Origin: Candidatus Avoscillospira avicola
GTDB lineage: Bacteria; Bacillota; Clostridia; Oscillospirales; Oscillospiraceae
DNA: 64,000 bases
NCBI GenBank assembly: GCA_018712245.1
Contig: DVHE01000048.1
Location: 1-64,000 of the forward strand
Direction: 5' to 3'
Part shown: positions 7,517-19,020 of the stretch, one piece after another
Layout: each line of letters begins with the position of its first letter
Position numbering within the stretch: position 1 is the stretch's first letter
Notes under the pieces: generated by a model
Told to the model about the DNA's origin: nothing
Database searches by the model: none
The model's input: the letters and a program-made list of their open reading frames with translations, nothing else
Position numbers and translations under genes: made by a program

Positions 7517-8719
7517 ATGAATGCTACGTATATAAGGCTGCTGAAAAACCGGAATTTTGCGATCTTTCTATCGGGGCAGATTTTGAGCGTATTCAGTGAC
7601 AGCCTGTTTAAAATCTCGCTGATGTGGTACGTTGCGGGCATGGCGGACGCTATGTCCTCCGTTGCTGCCGTTCTCTTTGTATCCTATCTGCCCCGGCTGA
7701 TCGTGGGCATTTGGGGCGGATACCTGATCGACCAGTTCAACCGCAAGCACATGATGATTCTCAACGACTGCCTCAGCGGCGCGGCGCTGGTGGTTCTCAT
7801 GCTTGTCATGCAGGCGACGGGACTGAACTTGTGGCTCCTGTTGGGGGTCCGCTTTTTCCTCTCCCTGATGGATGTGTTTTACTCTCCCGCTGCCAGCGCG
7901 TATATTCCGACGATTGTTGCAAAAGAAGACTTGATCGGCGCCAATTCCCTGTTCAGCGTCGTGTACAACGCGCTGGACATTATTTCTGCGGGATTGGCGG
8001 GCATTGCCGTGGCAGCCATGGGATTTGACAAAATCCTCTGCATCAATGCGGCGCTCTATGTGGTCTCCGCGGGATTGATTGTCTTCCTGCCAGCGTCCAT
8101 ACAGGAGCGGTGTGTGGAAAAGGCGAACTGGCCGGAGCTGACGCGGGGGTATCGGGAAATCTTCACGGATCGCTTTCTGCGCCAGTTCGTGGCCATCGTG
8201 TTCACAACCAATATCCTCTATACGATTGCCTACGGACTGGTGGCTGTCTATACCCAATCCTCCCTCCACGTGGGGTCGGAAGGGTATGGCTTCCTGCAAA
8301 GTACGATTTCCATTGGAATGCTGGTGGGCTCTGCGCTGGTCGGCGTGCTGAAAATCCGGCATCCCGGCAAGGTGATGATCTGGGGCCTGCTGTTCCAGGG
8401 AGCTGTGCTTCTGGTCATCGGCGTCAACAGCAGCTTGTTCCTGGCGGTGGTGTGCTTCTTCTTGTTTGCCCTGTCCGACGCACTAGCAATTCCGCTGTTC
8501 TCGTACTTGCAGATATATGTTGCTGACGCGATCAAGGGGCGCGTTCTGACGGCGTTTGATACCATGGTCCTGCTTGCGTCGCCCATCGCCTCGATTTTAA
8601 TTGAACTGTTGTCCAGAAGCAGCGATACATTGCGAATCTACGTGTTTTGCGGCGGAATCATGGGCTTGCTTTTCGTAGTGTTCCTGAATTCCAAGGCGAT
8701 GAAAGAGATCGAAATCTGA
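7517..8719 (+). CDS. MFS transporter, MefA/drug-efflux-like
   Basis: 400-aa integral membrane protein with about twelve hydrophobic segments from residue 12 to the C-terminus. The loop between segments 2 and 3 carries GGYLIDQFNRKHMMI, the MFS motif A variant (G-x-x-x-D-x-x-x-R-K/R). Overall pattern and length fit the proton-driven macrolide/drug exporters of the MefA-like group; the real substrate is unknown. A weak purine-rich stretch (GGAGTTTTTTGTA) precedes the ATG. About 120 bases separate it from the YdcF gene, with a GC-rich inverted repeat (CGGCT..AGCCG, 7431-7454) between them. Lower GC than the ilv genes suggests transfer. Confidence 0.8.
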   Translation: MNATYIRLLKNRNFAIFLSGQILSVFSDSLFKISLMWYVAGMADAMSSVAAVLFVSYLPRLIVGIWGGYLIDQFNRKHMMILNDCLSGAALVVLMLVMQATGLNLWLLLGVRFFLSLMDVFYSPAASAYIPTIVAKEDLIGANSLFSVVYNALDIISAGLAGIAVAAMGFDKILCINAALYVVSAGLIVFLPASIQERCVEKANWPELTRGYREIFTDRFLRQFVAIVFTTNILYTIAYGLVAVYTQSSLHVGSEGYGFLQSTISIGMLVGSALVGVLKIRHPGKVMIWGLLFQGAVLLVIGVNSSLFLAVVCFFLFALSDALAIPLFSYLQIYVADAIKGRVLTAFDTMVLLASPIASILIELLSRSSDTLRIYVFCGGIMGLLFVVFLNSKAMKEIEI

Positions 8720-8828
8720 GGGATGCCCGCCGGACTGCGCAGCCCCGGAGCGGCAAACCACATTGCATCGCTAAAGAAAATGTGCCTTCCCCGCTTGACA
8801 AGACCCCGGCGGTGTGGTAGTATAACTC
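8720..8828 (+). promoter_or_regulatory. Promoter of the ilv-leu T-box operon
   Basis: TTGACA at 8795-8800 and TAGTAT at 8818-8823 are separated by 17 bases, placing the transcript start near 8830, right at the beginning of the T-box leader. The preceding 70 bases after the MFS gene hold nothing recognisable. Confidence 0.7.
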
Positions 8829-9112
8829 CAACATCGACACATAGCAAATACCATGACGGAATTTTGCCTGGGTTGGAGCGTTTCAGAGAGCCGGCGGCTG
8901 CTGCGAGCCGGTACCGAAGGCCCTGTGCAGTCTGCTTCCCGAGTAGGGCGCCCCAAAAGTCGCATGAGTAGGGCGTCACGGCTGCCCCGTTACAGGCTAG
9001 GAGCTTGCTGGAGCTTCGAACAAAGTGATCGTCCATCCCTCAGGATGCGATAATCAGGGTGGTACCGCGATAATTCGTCCCTGAAGCCGATAGGCTTCAG
9101 GGCTTTTTTTCA
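8829..9112 (+). ncRNA. T-box leader of the branched-chain amino acid operon
   Basis: A tRNA-sensing leader. AGAGAGCCGGCGG (about 8882-8894) is the stem I AG-rich bulge region. The T-box sequence AGGGTGGTACCGCG at about 9055-9068 pairs with uncharged tRNA acceptor ends. It is followed by a strong terminator CCCTGAAGCC-GATA-GGCTTCAGGG plus seven T (9080-9110), which overlaps the antiterminator. Uncharged tRNA should allow read-through into ilvB. The specifier codon could not be fixed by eye; Leu, Ile or Val are the expected candidates. Confidence 0.88.
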
Positions 9113-9156
9113 ACCTGCCGCCGTCTGGTATACAGGAAACAAAGGAGGAAGTACCT

Positions 9157-10863
9157 ATGCAAATGACAGGCGCGAAGATTTTGATGGAATGCCTGCTGGA
9201 GCAGGGGGTCGATACGATCTTCGGCTACCCCGGCGGCACCATTCTGAACGTCTATGATGAGCTTTACAATTATGGCGACAAGGTCCGCCATATTCTCACG
9301 GCCCATGAGCAGGGCGCGTCCCACGCCGCCGACGGCTACGCCCGCTCCACCGGCAAGGTGGGCGTGTGCTTCGCCACCTCCGGCCCCGGCTGCACCAACC
9401 TGACCACCGGCATCGCCACGGCCTATATGGACTCTTCGCCTGTGGTCTTCATCACCTGCAACGTCAGTGAGAACCTCATCGGCAAGGACTCCTTCCAGGA
9501 GGTGGACATCACCGGCATCACCATGCCGATCACCAAGTGTAACTACATGGTCCGGGACGTCAACCAGCTGGCCGACATCGTCCGCGAGGCCTTCGCCATC
9601 GCCCGGGGCGGCCGGCCCGGGCCGGTGCTGATCGACATTGTCAAGAACGTTACGGCGGAGACTGCCGAGTTCACCCCCCTGCCCCGGGAGGAGCACGCCA
9701 GCGAAGGCCGCCTGGGCGCCCTCATCAAGCGGGCCTCCCACGACCTGAAGCTCCCCGAGCCGGACATGGGCGACGTGGAGAAGCTGGCCGCCATGATCCG
9801 GGCGTCGAAAAAGCCCCTCCTGATCTGCGGCGGCGGCGTCGTCCGCGGCAGAGCCCACGAGGAATTCCTGCGGCTGGCCGAGAAGATCGATTCTCCCGTG
9901 GCCATCACCGTCATGGGCGCCGGCGGCTTCCGGGGTCGCAACCCCCTGACCACCGGCATGATCGGCATGCACGGCTCCCAGGCCTCCAATATGGCCGTGG
10001 ACGCCTGCGATCTGCTGATCGCCGTAGGCTGCCGGTTCTCCGACCGGGTGGCCCTGGACCCCAAGACCTTCGCCAGCCAGGCCAAGATCGTGCAGATCGA
10101 TATTGACCGGGCCGAGATCAATAAAAACGTTCAGACCGACCACCACATCATTGGCGACGCCAAGCGCGTTCTGGAGCTGCTGGATGGGATGCTTGACCAG
10201 CAGGACCACAGCGAGTGGAAGAAGTACGTCTTCTCCTTTAAGACTGAGACTGAGTACGACCAGGGCGGCAGCACCTTGACACCCAAGCAGATCTCCGACG
10301 TCATCGCCCGCATCTGCCCCCAGGACACCATCGTGGCCACCGACGTGGGCCAGCACCAGATGTGGGTGGCCCAGCACTTCCACTACGACTACCCCGGCCA
10401 GCTCCTGACCTCCGGCGGCTTCGGCACCATGGGCTTCGGCCTGGGCGCGGCCATCGGCGCCAAGGTCGGAAACCCCGAAAAGACCGTCATCCACGTCACC
10501 GGCGACGGCAGCTTCCGCATGAACTGCAACGAACTGGCCACGGAGCAGTATTACAAGCTGCCCATCATTACTTTTATCTATAACAACCAGACCCTGGGCA
10601 TGGTTCGCCAGTGGCAGACGCTGATCTACAACGGCAACTACTCCCAGACCACCCTGGACCGCGGCCCGGACTTCGTGAAGCTGGCCGAGGCCTACGGCCT
10701 GGGCGGCAAGCGGGTCTGCACCGTGCCGGAGCTGGAGGCCGCCGTCCAGGAGGCGCTGGAGAGCGGCCGCGGTTACGTCATTGACTGCGCCATTGAGATG
10801 GACGAGATGGTCCGGCCCATGGTGCCCGGCGGCGGACGGATCACCCAATTCCTGGTGGATTAA
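9157..10863 (+). CDS. ilvB: Acetolactate synthase large (catalytic) subunit
   Basis: 568-aa thiamine-diphosphate enzyme that condenses two pyruvates to acetolactate, or pyruvate with 2-oxobutanoate for isoleucine. FGYPGGT and the catalytic Glu51 (TAHEQGASHAADGYA) mark the N-terminal PYR domain. The ThDP/Mg motif runs from GDGSF at about 449 to YNN at 476-478 in the C-terminal PP domain. Length and domain order are normal for anabolic AHAS. AAAGGAGG precedes the ATG. It is the first gene behind the T-box and ilvN follows after 10 bases, so this is the biosynthetic enzyme and not the catabolic AlsS. Confidence 0.95.
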   Translation: MQMTGAKILMECLLEQGVDTIFGYPGGTILNVYDELYNYGDKVRHILTAHEQGASHAADGYARSTGKVGVCFATSGPGCTNLTTGIATAYMDSSPVVFITCNVSENLIGKDSFQEVDITGITMPITKCNYMVRDVNQLADIVREAFAIARGGRPGPVLIDIVKNVTAETAEFTPLPREEHASEGRLGALIKRASHDLKLPEPDMGDVEKLAAMIRASKKPLLICGGGVVRGRAHEEFLRLAEKIDSPVAITVMGAGGFRGRNPLTTGMIGMHGSQASNMAVDACDLLIAVGCRFSDRVALDPKTFASQAKIVQIDIDRAEINKNVQTDHHIIGDAKRVLELLDGMLDQQDHSEWKKYVFSFKTETEYDQGGSTLTPKQISDVIARICPQDTIVATDVGQHQMWVAQHFHYDYPGQLLTSGGFGTMGFGLGAAIGAKVGNPEKTVIHVTGDGSFRMNCNELATEQYYKLPIITFIYNNQTLGMVRQWQTLIYNGNYSQTTLDRGPDFVKLAEAYGLGGKRVCTVPELEAAVQEALESGRGYVIDCAIEMDEMVRPMVPGGGRITQFLVD

Positions 10864-10873
10864 GGAGGCAGCT

Positions 10874-12425
<1,552 letters not shown>

Positions 12426-12640
12426 GGCAATTCCGGGCGGGGGAAACCCCGCCCGCCTGCGGGACATCGCGGTTGCGGCGACAACGCACCGGGTTCCGGG
12501 CGACTGATAGTCGCCCCTACGGAATGATCTCAGGCAGCGGCGTAGGGGCGGCTATTAGCCGCCCGCGCCCAGGCATTGTGTCGGCGTACTGCCTTACACG
12601 CGCAGCCCGGCGGGCCGATGTGGGCATCGGCCCCTACGAA
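12426..12640. repeat. Palindromic repeats between ilvC and ilvD
   Basis: A 309-base gap inside the operon. It starts with a stable GAAA-capped hairpin (12435-12454). It then holds two family a palindromes, one in the compensated form GGCGACTGATAGTCGCC (about 12499-12522) and one regular GTAGGGGCGGCTATTAGCC (about 12540-12565), and a family b palindrome with CCCCTAC edge (about 12611-12638). The last 95 bases before ilvD hold only a ribosome site (TTGGAGGG) and a short GGGAAAGGGGAGAGG..CCTTTCC stem. No T-run was seen, so read-through is likely. Confidence 0.75.
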
Positions 12641-12734
12641 AGCTGCTTTGCGAATCGGCGGGGGAAAGGGGAGAGGCTCCCTTTCCGTTTTCCCCGGTCG
12701 ATTGGCCAATATTTTGTAAATTTGGAGGGTCATT

Positions 12735-14399
12735 ATGCCATCGGAACAGATCAAACGCGGCGTGGGACGCGCTCCCAACAGAAGCCTTTTATATGCCCTG
12801 GGCCTGACGGAGGAGGAACTCTCCCGGCCTCTGGTCGGCATCGTCAGCTCTTATAACGAAATCGTCCCCGGCCACATGAACCTGGACAAGATCGCCGAGG
12901 CCGTCAAGGCCGGCGTCCGGGCTGCCGGCGGCACCCCGATTATGTTCCCGGCCATCGCCGTCTGCGACGGCATCGCCATGGGCCACGTGGGCATGAAATA
13001 CTCCCTGGTGACGCGGGACCTGATCGCCGACTCCACCGAGGCCATGGTCATGGCCCACCAGTTCGACGGCCTGGTGATGATCCCCAACTGCGATAAAAAT
13101 GTCCCTGGCCTTTTGATGGCCGCGGCCCGGCTGGACATCCCCACCATCTTCTGCTCCGGCGGACCGATGCTGGCCGGCAAGCTCAAAGATGGCCGCCGCA
13201 CCTGCCTGAGCCATATGTTCGAGGCCGTGGGCGCCTACCACGCCGGGACCCTGGACGAGGACGGCGTCAAGGAGTACGAGGAAAACGCCTGTCCCTCCTG
13301 CGGCTCCTGCTCCGGTATGTACACCGCCAACTCCATGAACTGCCTGACCGAGGCCATCGGCATGGCTTTGCCGGGCAACGGCACCATCCCCGCGCCCTAC
13401 TCCGCCCGGCTGCGGCTGGCCAAGAAGGCCGGTATGCAGGTGATGGAGCTGATTAAAAAGGACATCCGCCCCAGCCAGATCATGACCGAGGCCGCTTTCC
13501 GCAACGCCGAGACCGTGGATATGGCCCTGGGCTGCTCCACCAACACCATGCTCCACTTGCCCGCCATTGCCCACGAGGCCGGTATCACCATCAGCCTGGA
13601 CGAGTCCAACGCCATCAGCGCCCGGACGCCCAACCTCTGCCACCTGGCTCCCGCCGGTGAGACCTTTATGGAGGACTTGGACCAGGCCGGCGGCGTCTAC
13701 GGCGTGATGAAGGAGCTGACCAAGAAGAATCTCCTGGACCTCTCGGTGATGACCTGCACTGGCAAGACCATGGGCGAGAACCTGGAAACGGCCCAGAACC
13801 GCGATCCCAGCATCATCCGCCCCGTGGAAAACCCCTACTCCCAGTCCGGCGGCATCGCCGTGCTGAAGGGCAACCTGGCCGTGGACGGCTGCGTGGTCAA
13901 GCAGTCCGCCGTGGCCCCGGAGATGATGGTCCATGAGGGCCCGGCCCGGGTATTCAACTCCGAGGAGGAGGCCATCGAGGCCATCTACGGCAAGCAGATC
14001 CGGCCCGGCGACGTGGTAGTCATCCGCTATGAGGGCCCCAAGGGCGGCCCCGGTATGCGGGAGATGCTCAACCCCACCTCGGCCATCTGCGGCATGGGCC
14101 TGGGCGAGAGCGTGGCCCTGCTGACCGACGGGCGCTTCTCCGGCGCCACCCGCGGCGCGTCCATCGGCCACATCAGCCCCGAGGCCGCCGCCGGCGGCAC
14201 CATCGCCCTGGTGGAAGAGGGCGACCTGATTTCAATTGATATTCCCAACTGCAAGATCGAGCTGAAGGTTTCCGACGAGGAGCTTCAAAAGCGCCGCGCC
14301 GCCTGGGTCTGCCCGGAGCCGAAGATCCAATCCGGCTACCTCCTCCGGTACGCCAAGCTGGTCTCCTCCGCCGACAAGGGCGCCATCTTGCAGGCTTGA
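12735..14399 (+). CDS. ilvD: Dihydroxy-acid dehydratase
   Basis: 554-aa Fe-S dehydratase of the IlvD/Edd family that forms 2-oxoisovalerate and 2-oxo-3-methylvalerate. Family motifs include [27 protein letters not shown] (cluster cysteines), [13 protein letters not shown], and the C-terminal [17 protein letters not shown]. The length is as expected. TTGGAGGG precedes the ATG at 12735. It is separated from ilvC by a repeat-filled gap but from leuA by only 14 bases. Confidence 0.95.
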   Translation: MPSEQIKRGVGRAPNRSLLYALGLTEEELSRPLVGIVSSYNEIVPGHMNLDKIAEAVKAGVRAAGGTPIMFPAIAVCDGIAMGHVGMKYSLVTRDLIADSTEAMVMAHQFDGLVMIPNCDKNVPGLLMAAARLDIPTIFCSGGPMLAGKLKDGRRTCLSHMFEAVGAYHAGTLDEDGVKEYEENACPSCGSCSGMYTANSMNCLTEAIGMALPGNGTIPAPYSARLRLAKKAGMQVMELIKKDIRPSQIMTEAAFRNAETVDMALGCSTNTMLHLPAIAHEAGITISLDESNAISARTPNLCHLAPAGETFMEDLDQAGGVYGVMKELTKKNLLDLSVMTCTGKTMGENLETAQNRDPSIIRPVENPYSQSGGIAVLKGNLAVDGCVVKQSAVAPEMMVHEGPARVFNSEEEAIEAIYGKQIRPGDVVVIRYEGPKGGPGMREMLNPTSAICGMGLGESVALLTDGRFSGATRGASIGHISPEAAAGGTIALVEEGDLISIDIPNCKIELKVSDEELQKRRAAWVCPEPKIQSGYLLRYAKLVSSADKGAILQA

Positions 14400-14413
14400 T
14401 ATAGAGGTGCCAT

Positions 14414-15940
14414 ATGAAGCGAATTAAAATTTTCGACACTACCCTCCGGGACGGCGAGCAGTCCCCGGGGTGCAGCATGAATCTCAAGGAGAAGCTCCAA
14501 GTGGCCGAGTGCCTGGAGAAGCTCCAGGTGGACGTCATCGAGGCGGGCTTCGCCATCGCCTCGCCCGGCGACTTTGAGTCGGTCCAGGCCATTGCCCGGC
14601 AGGTGAAGGACTGCACCGTGGCCTCCCTGGCCCGCTCCACTGAGAAGGACATCGACACCGCCTGGGAGGCCGTCAAGGACGCCGCCGACCCGCGGATTCA
14701 CCTGTTCATCGCCACCAGCCCCCTCCATATGGAGTACAAGCTGAAGATGACGCCGGAGCAGGTACTGGAGCGGACCGCCGCCATGACGGCCCACGCCAAG
14801 AAATATACCTCCAACGTGGAGTTCTCCGCTGAGGACGCCACCCGGTCCGACCCGGAGTTCCTGGCCCAGGTGGTCCGCACGGCCATCCGCGCCGGCGCCA
14901 CCGTGGTCAACCTCCCCGACACCGTGGGCTACACCACCCCCGCCGAGATGCAGGCCCTGATCGCCTACGTCCTGGAGCACGTGGAGGAGGCCCGGGACAT
15001 CGAGCTCTCCGTCCACTGCCACAACGACTTAGGGTTGGCCGTGGCCAACTCCCTGGCCGGTGTCCAGGGCGGCGCCACCCAGATCGAATGCACGATCAAC
15101 GGCCTGGGCGAGCGGGCCGGCAACACCTCTTTGGAGGAAGTGGTCATGGCGCTGCGCACCCGCGCCGACGTCTTCGACGCCGCGCCCCGGATCGACACCA
15201 CCCAGATTTACCGCGCCAGCAAGACCGTCTACGATATCATCGGCCAGCCGGCGCCCCTCAATAAGCCCATCGTGGGCAAGAACGCCTTCCTCCACGAGAG
15301 CGGCATCCACCAGCACGGCGTCCTGGCCAACAAGAAGACCTATGAGATCCTCACGCCGGAATCCGTGGGCATCCGCACCAACAACCTGGTGCTGGGCAAG
15401 CACTCGGGGCACCACGCCTTCGAGACCCGCCTCAAAGAGCTGGGCTACGACCTGACGCCCGAGGAGCTGAGCGCCCTCTTTGTCCGCTTCAAGGCCCTGT
15501 GCGACAAGAAAAAGACCATCACCGACGACGATCTGGAGGCTCTGGTCCGCCACTCCAGCCGCGTGGAGGAGGACGAGAGCGGCTACAAGCTGGACTGGTT
15601 CGCCGTCCACACCACCAACTTCACCACCGCCACCTGCACCATCTCCCTCCAGCGCGGGGAGGAGAAGTTCGAGGCGGTCTGCCTGGGCGACGGCCCCATC
15701 GACGCCGCCTTCCAAGCCATCGACCAGATCATTAAGCCCGTGGAACACTCCTTTGAGATTTTCTCGGTCAACTCCATCTCCGAGGGCAAGGACACCCTGG
15801 GCGACGTCACCGTCAAGCTCTCCGCCGCGGGCAAGAGCTTCAGTGGCCGCGGCCTCTCTACCGATATCATCAAGGCCAGTATCGTGGCCTATCTCCAGGC
15901 CGCCAACAAGCTGATGCGGCATTTTTCCCGAGAGGGCTAA
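14414..15940 (+). CDS. leuA: 2-Isopropylmalate synthase
   Basis: 508-aa enzyme joining acetyl-CoA to 2-oxoisovalerate, the first step of leucine synthesis. The HMGL-type TIM barrel starts with FDTTLRDGEQSPG at residues 7-19. The metal ligands appear in SVHCHNDLGLAVAN near residue 203, and the acid-base segment NAFLHESGIHQHG near 290. The C-terminal LeuA allosteric domain (about 390-500) should give leucine feedback inhibition. Full length. Its TAA stop runs straight into a dispersed repeat (CTAAAGGCTCCCC), so the repeat edge touches the stop codon. Confidence 0.95.
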   Translation: MKRIKIFDTTLRDGEQSPGCSMNLKEKLQVAECLEKLQVDVIEAGFAIASPGDFESVQAIARQVKDCTVASLARSTEKDIDTAWEAVKDAADPRIHLFIATSPLHMEYKLKMTPEQVLERTAAMTAHAKKYTSNVEFSAEDATRSDPEFLAQVVRTAIRAGATVVNLPDTVGYTTPAEMQALIAYVLEHVEEARDIELSVHCHNDLGLAVANSLAGVQGGATQIECTINGLGERAGNTSLEEVVMALRTRADVFDAAPRIDTTQIYRASKTVYDIIGQPAPLNKPIVGKNAFLHESGIHQHGVLANKKTYEILTPESVGIRTNNLVLGKHSGHHAFETRLKELGYDLTPEELSALFVRFKALCDKKKTITDDDLEALVRHSSRVEEDESGYKLDWFAVHTTNFTTATCTISLQRGEEKFEAVCLGDGPIDAAFQAIDQIIKPVEHSFEIFSVNSISEGKDTLGDVTVKLSAAGKSFSGRGLSTDIIKASIVAYLQAANKLMRHFSREG

Positions 15941-16120
15941 AGGCTCCCCTTGAGGGGAGCTGTCAGCCGCAGGCTGACTGAGAGGTGTTACCGCACCGAA
16001 GGCTTGCCGCAGGTTTTCGGCGTGTGCAGTGGGGCGCTGACGCGCCGCCGCCCGAAGGGCGGCACACCTCTCCGTCACGCTTCGCGTGCCACCTCCCCTC
16101 AAGGGGAGGCTTTGATTGGG
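15938..16120. repeat. Facing pair of CTCCCCT..AGGGGAG elements between leuA and leuC
   Basis: The left copy begins AAAGGCTCCCCTTGAGGGGAGCTG with the hairpin GTCAGCC-GCA-GGCTGAC and GAGAGGTG. The right copy (about 16064-16116) is the reverse complement of the same element, ending CTCCCCTCAAGGGGAGGCTTTG. Together they form a long inverted repeat of about 180 bp inside a biosynthetic operon. No T-run follows. The same element, in one orientation, precedes the 272-bp element copies A and C. Confidence 0.8.
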
Positions 16121-16173
16121 TGCAATTACAGCCTGTTATCTAATTATTTTCCACCCCATAAGGAGGAATCACC

Positions 16174-17445
16174 ATGGGAATGACCATGACCCAGAAGATT
16201 CTGGCGGCTCACGCCGGGCTCCCGTCCGTCAAGGCCGGCGACCTGATTGAGGCCAAGCTGGACCTGGTGCTGGGCAACGACATCACCACCCCCGTCGCCA
16301 TCACCACCTTCGATAAGACCGGCTTCACCAAGATTTTTGACAAGGACAAAATTGCCATCGTCCTGGACCACTATACCCCCTGCAAGGACATCAAGTCCGC
16401 GCAGCTGTGCCATCAGGCGCGGGAATTTGCCAAACGCTTCTCCATCACCCACCTCTATGACGTGGGCGAGGCGGGAATCGAACACGCCCTGCTCCCTGAA
16501 AAGGGCCTGACGGCCCCCGGCGACCTGATTATCGGCGCCGACTCCCACACCTGCACCTACGGCGCATTGGGCGCGTTCTCCACCGGCGTCGGCTCCACCG
16601 ACATGGCCGCCGGCATGGCCATGGGCGAGAACTGGTTCAAGGTCCCCGCCGCCATCCAGGTGGAGCTGACCGGCGCGCTCCAGCCCTACGTCAGCGGCAA
16701 GGACGTGATTCTCCACCTGATCGGCGAGATCGGCGTGGACGGCGCCCTCTACCAGTCCCTGGAGTTCACCGGCGAGGGCGTTGCCTCCCTCTCCATGGAT
16801 GACCGCTTCACCATCGCCAACATGGCCATCGAGGCCGGCGCCAAGAACGGCATCTTCCCGGTGGACGAGAAGACCCTCGCGTACATCGACGGGCGGGTCA
16901 ACCGGCCCTACACTGTCTACGAGGCCGACCCCGACGCCGAGTACGTCCGCAAAGTGACCATCGACCTCAATACCCTCAAGCCCACTGTCTCCCTGCCGCA
17001 CCTTCCCAGCAACACCCGCACCATCGGCGAGGTGGAAGGCATGGAAATTCAGCAGGCCGTCATCGGCTCCTGCACCAACGGCCGCATCTCCGACCTGCGC
17101 TCCGCCGCCGCCATTTTGAAGGGCCGGAAGGTGGCCCCCGGCGTCCGGTGCATCGTCATCCCCGCTACCCAGGCCATCTACCTCCAGGCCATGGAGGAGG
17201 GCCTTCTGAAGATCTTCATTGAGTCCGGCTGCGCCGTCTCCACGCCCACCTGCGGCCCCTGCCTGGGCGGCCATATGGGCGTCATGTGCGAGGGAGAGCG
17301 GGCCGTCACCACCACCAACCGCAACTTCGTCGGCCGCATGGGCCACGTCAAGAGCGAGGTGGTCCTGGCCAGCCCCGCCGTAGCCGCCGCGTCCGCCGTG
17401 GCTGGCTGCCTCAAGGACCCCGCCAAGCTGGAGAAAGGAGAATAA
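16174..17445 (+). CDS. leuC: 3-Isopropylmalate dehydratase large subunit
   Basis: 423-aa aconitase-family subunit that holds the [4Fe-4S] cluster and isomerises 2- to 3-isopropylmalate together with LeuD. Cluster-region motifs are IGSCTNGR in the middle and [11 protein letters not shown] near the C-terminus, with [11 protein letters not shown] upstream. The length fits the shorter clostridial/archaeal LeuC type and not the 460-470-aa enterobacterial form. ATAAGGAGGAATCACC precedes the ATG at 16174. Two bases separate it from leuD. Confidence 0.94.
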   Translation: MGMTMTQKILAAHAGLPSVKAGDLIEAKLDLVLGNDITTPVAITTFDKTGFTKIFDKDKIAIVLDHYTPCKDIKSAQLCHQAREFAKRFSITHLYDVGEAGIEHALLPEKGLTAPGDLIIGADSHTCTYGALGAFSTGVGSTDMAAGMAMGENWFKVPAAIQVELTGALQPYVSGKDVILHLIGEIGVDGALYQSLEFTGEGVASLSMDDRFTIANMAIEAGAKNGIFPVDEKTLAYIDGRVNRPYTVYEADPDAEYVRKVTIDLNTLKPTVSLPHLPSNTRTIGEVEGMEIQQAVIGSCTNGRISDLRSAAAILKGRKVAPGVRCIVIPATQAIYLQAMEEGLLKIFIESGCAVSTPTCGPCLGGHMGVMCEGERAVTTTNRNFVGRMGHVKSEVVLASPAVAAASAVAGCLKDPAKLEKGE

Positions 17446-17447
17446 CC

Positions 17448-17939
17448 ATGGCCCGTGGAACTGTTTTTAAATACGGCGACAATGTGGACACCGACGTCAT
17501 CATCCCCGCCCGGTACTTGAACGCCCCCTCGCCCGAGGAGCTGGCCAAGCACTGCATGGAGGACATTGACGTGAATTACGCCACCTCCGTCAAGCCCGGC
17601 GACATCGTCGTGGGCGGCTGGAACTTCGGCTGCGGCTCCTCCCGGGAGCACGCCCCCATGGCCATCCAGGCCAGCGGCGCGGCCTGCGTCATCGCCGCCA
17701 GCTTCGCCCGGATTTTCTACCGCAACGCCATCAACATCGGCTTCCCCATCCTGGAGTGCCCGGAGGCCGCCGAAGCCATCCAGAACGGCGACACCGTCTC
17801 CGTGGACTTCACCACCGGCAAGATCGAGGACGAGACCACCGGCCGGACCTTCCAGGCCGCGGCCTTCCCGCCCTTTATTGAAGAGATCATCCGCCACGGC
17901 GGATTGCTGCCGTACCTCAAGGCCCGGCAGGACAGCTAA
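17448..17939 (+). CDS. leuD: 3-Isopropylmalate dehydratase small subunit
   Basis: 163-aa swivelling subunit partnered with LeuC. It shows the family signatures [14 protein letters not shown] near the N-terminus and [12 protein letters not shown] in the middle, with FPILEC in the C-terminal half. The short length matches the LeuC type in this operon. The start at 17448 lies 2 bases after the leuC stop with AAAGGAGAATAACC as ribosome site. Confidence 0.94.
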   Translation: MARGTVFKYGDNVDTDVIIPARYLNAPSPEELAKHCMEDIDVNYATSVKPGDIVVGGWNFGCGSSREHAPMAIQASGAACVIAASFARIFYRNAINIGFPILECPEAAEAIQNGDTVSVDFTTGKIEDETTGRTFQAAAFPPFIEEIIRHGGLLPYLKARQDS

Positions 17940-17951
17940 GGAGGCGTTACG

Positions 17952-19019
17952 ATGGAATTCAAAATCGCACTGGTCAAGGGCGACGGCATCGGCCCTGAAA
18001 TCGTGGACAGCGCCGTCCGCGTTCTGGAGAAGATCGGCCAGAAGTTCGGCCACACCTTCCACTGCACGCCCTACCTGGCCGGCGGCTGCGCCATCGACGC
18101 CGTAGGCATCCCGCTGCCCCAGGAGACTGTGGACGGCTGCCTGGCCGCCGACAGCGTGCTGCTGGGCGCCGTGGGCGGCCCCAAGTGGGACAAGAACCCC
18201 GGCGACCTCCGGCCTGAAAAGGCATTGCTGGGCCTCCGCGCCGCCCTGGGCCTCTTCACCAACCTGCGTCCCGCCAAGATCTACCCGGCCCTGGCCGGGG
18301 ATTGCCCCCTGCGGCCCGACATTGTGGCAGACGGCTTCGACATGGTCATGGTCCGGGAGCTGACCGGCGGCATCTACTTCGGCGAACGGGGCCGCCGGGA
18401 AGGGAAGTACGGCCCCGAGGCCTACGACACCGAGGCGTATTCGGTCATGGAGATCGAGCGCATCGCCCGCGTCGCCTTTGAGACGGCCCGGAAGCGCCGG
18501 AAAAACGTCATCAGTATCGACAAGGCCAACGTCCTGGAGACCTCCCGGCTGTGGCGGGAGACCGTCCACCGCATCGCCGCCGAGTACCCCGACGTCACCT
18601 GCACTGATATGCTGGTGGACAACGCCGCCATGCAGCTGGTGCGCAATCCTGCCCAGTTCGACGTGGTGGTGACCACCAATATGTTTGGCGACATCCTCTC
18701 CGACGAGGCCTCCCAGATCACCGGCTCCATCGGCCTTTTGCCCTCGGCGTCCTTGGGCAGCACCAAGCGGGGCCTCTATGAGCCCATCCACGGCTCCGCC
18801 CCGGACATCGCCGGGCAGAACAAGGCCAACCCCATCGCCACGATTCTCTCGGCGGCCATGATGCTCCGCTACTCCTTCGACTTAGGCGCCGAGGCCGACG
18901 CCATCGAGGCCGCTGTGGACAGAGTCCTCAACCAGGGCTTGCGGACCGCGGACCTGGGCGGCGGCGAAGCCTCCCTGGGCTGCACCGAGATGACCGACGC
19001 CATCCTCAAGGAGCTGTGA
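17952..19019 (+). CDS. leuB: 3-Isopropylmalate dehydrogenase
   Basis: 355-aa NAD+-dependent beta-decarboxylating dehydrogenase that gives 4-methyl-2-oxopentanoate. Motifs: KGDGIGPEI at residues 9-17, [25 protein letters not shown] (substrate arginine region), the catalytic Lys region [16 protein letters not shown], and the C-terminal cofactor segment [18 protein letters not shown]. It starts 12 bases after leuD behind TAAGGAGGCG. Only one base separates its stop from the DUF815 gene. Confidence 0.95.
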   Translation: MEFKIALVKGDGIGPEIVDSAVRVLEKIGQKFGHTFHCTPYLAGGCAIDAVGIPLPQETVDGCLAADSVLLGAVGGPKWDKNPGDLRPEKALLGLRAALGLFTNLRPAKIYPALAGDCPLRPDIVADGFDMVMVRELTGGIYFGERGRREGKYGPEAYDTEAYSVMEIERIARVAFETARKRRKNVISIDKANVLETSRLWRETVHRIAAEYPDVTCTDMLVDNAAMQLVRNPAQFDVVVTTNMFGDILSDEASQITGSIGLLPSASLGSTKRGLYEPIHGSAPDIAGQNKANPIATILSAAMMLRYSFDLGAEADAIEAAVDRVLNQGLRTADLGGGEASLGCTEMTDAILKEL

Positions 19020-19020
19020 G

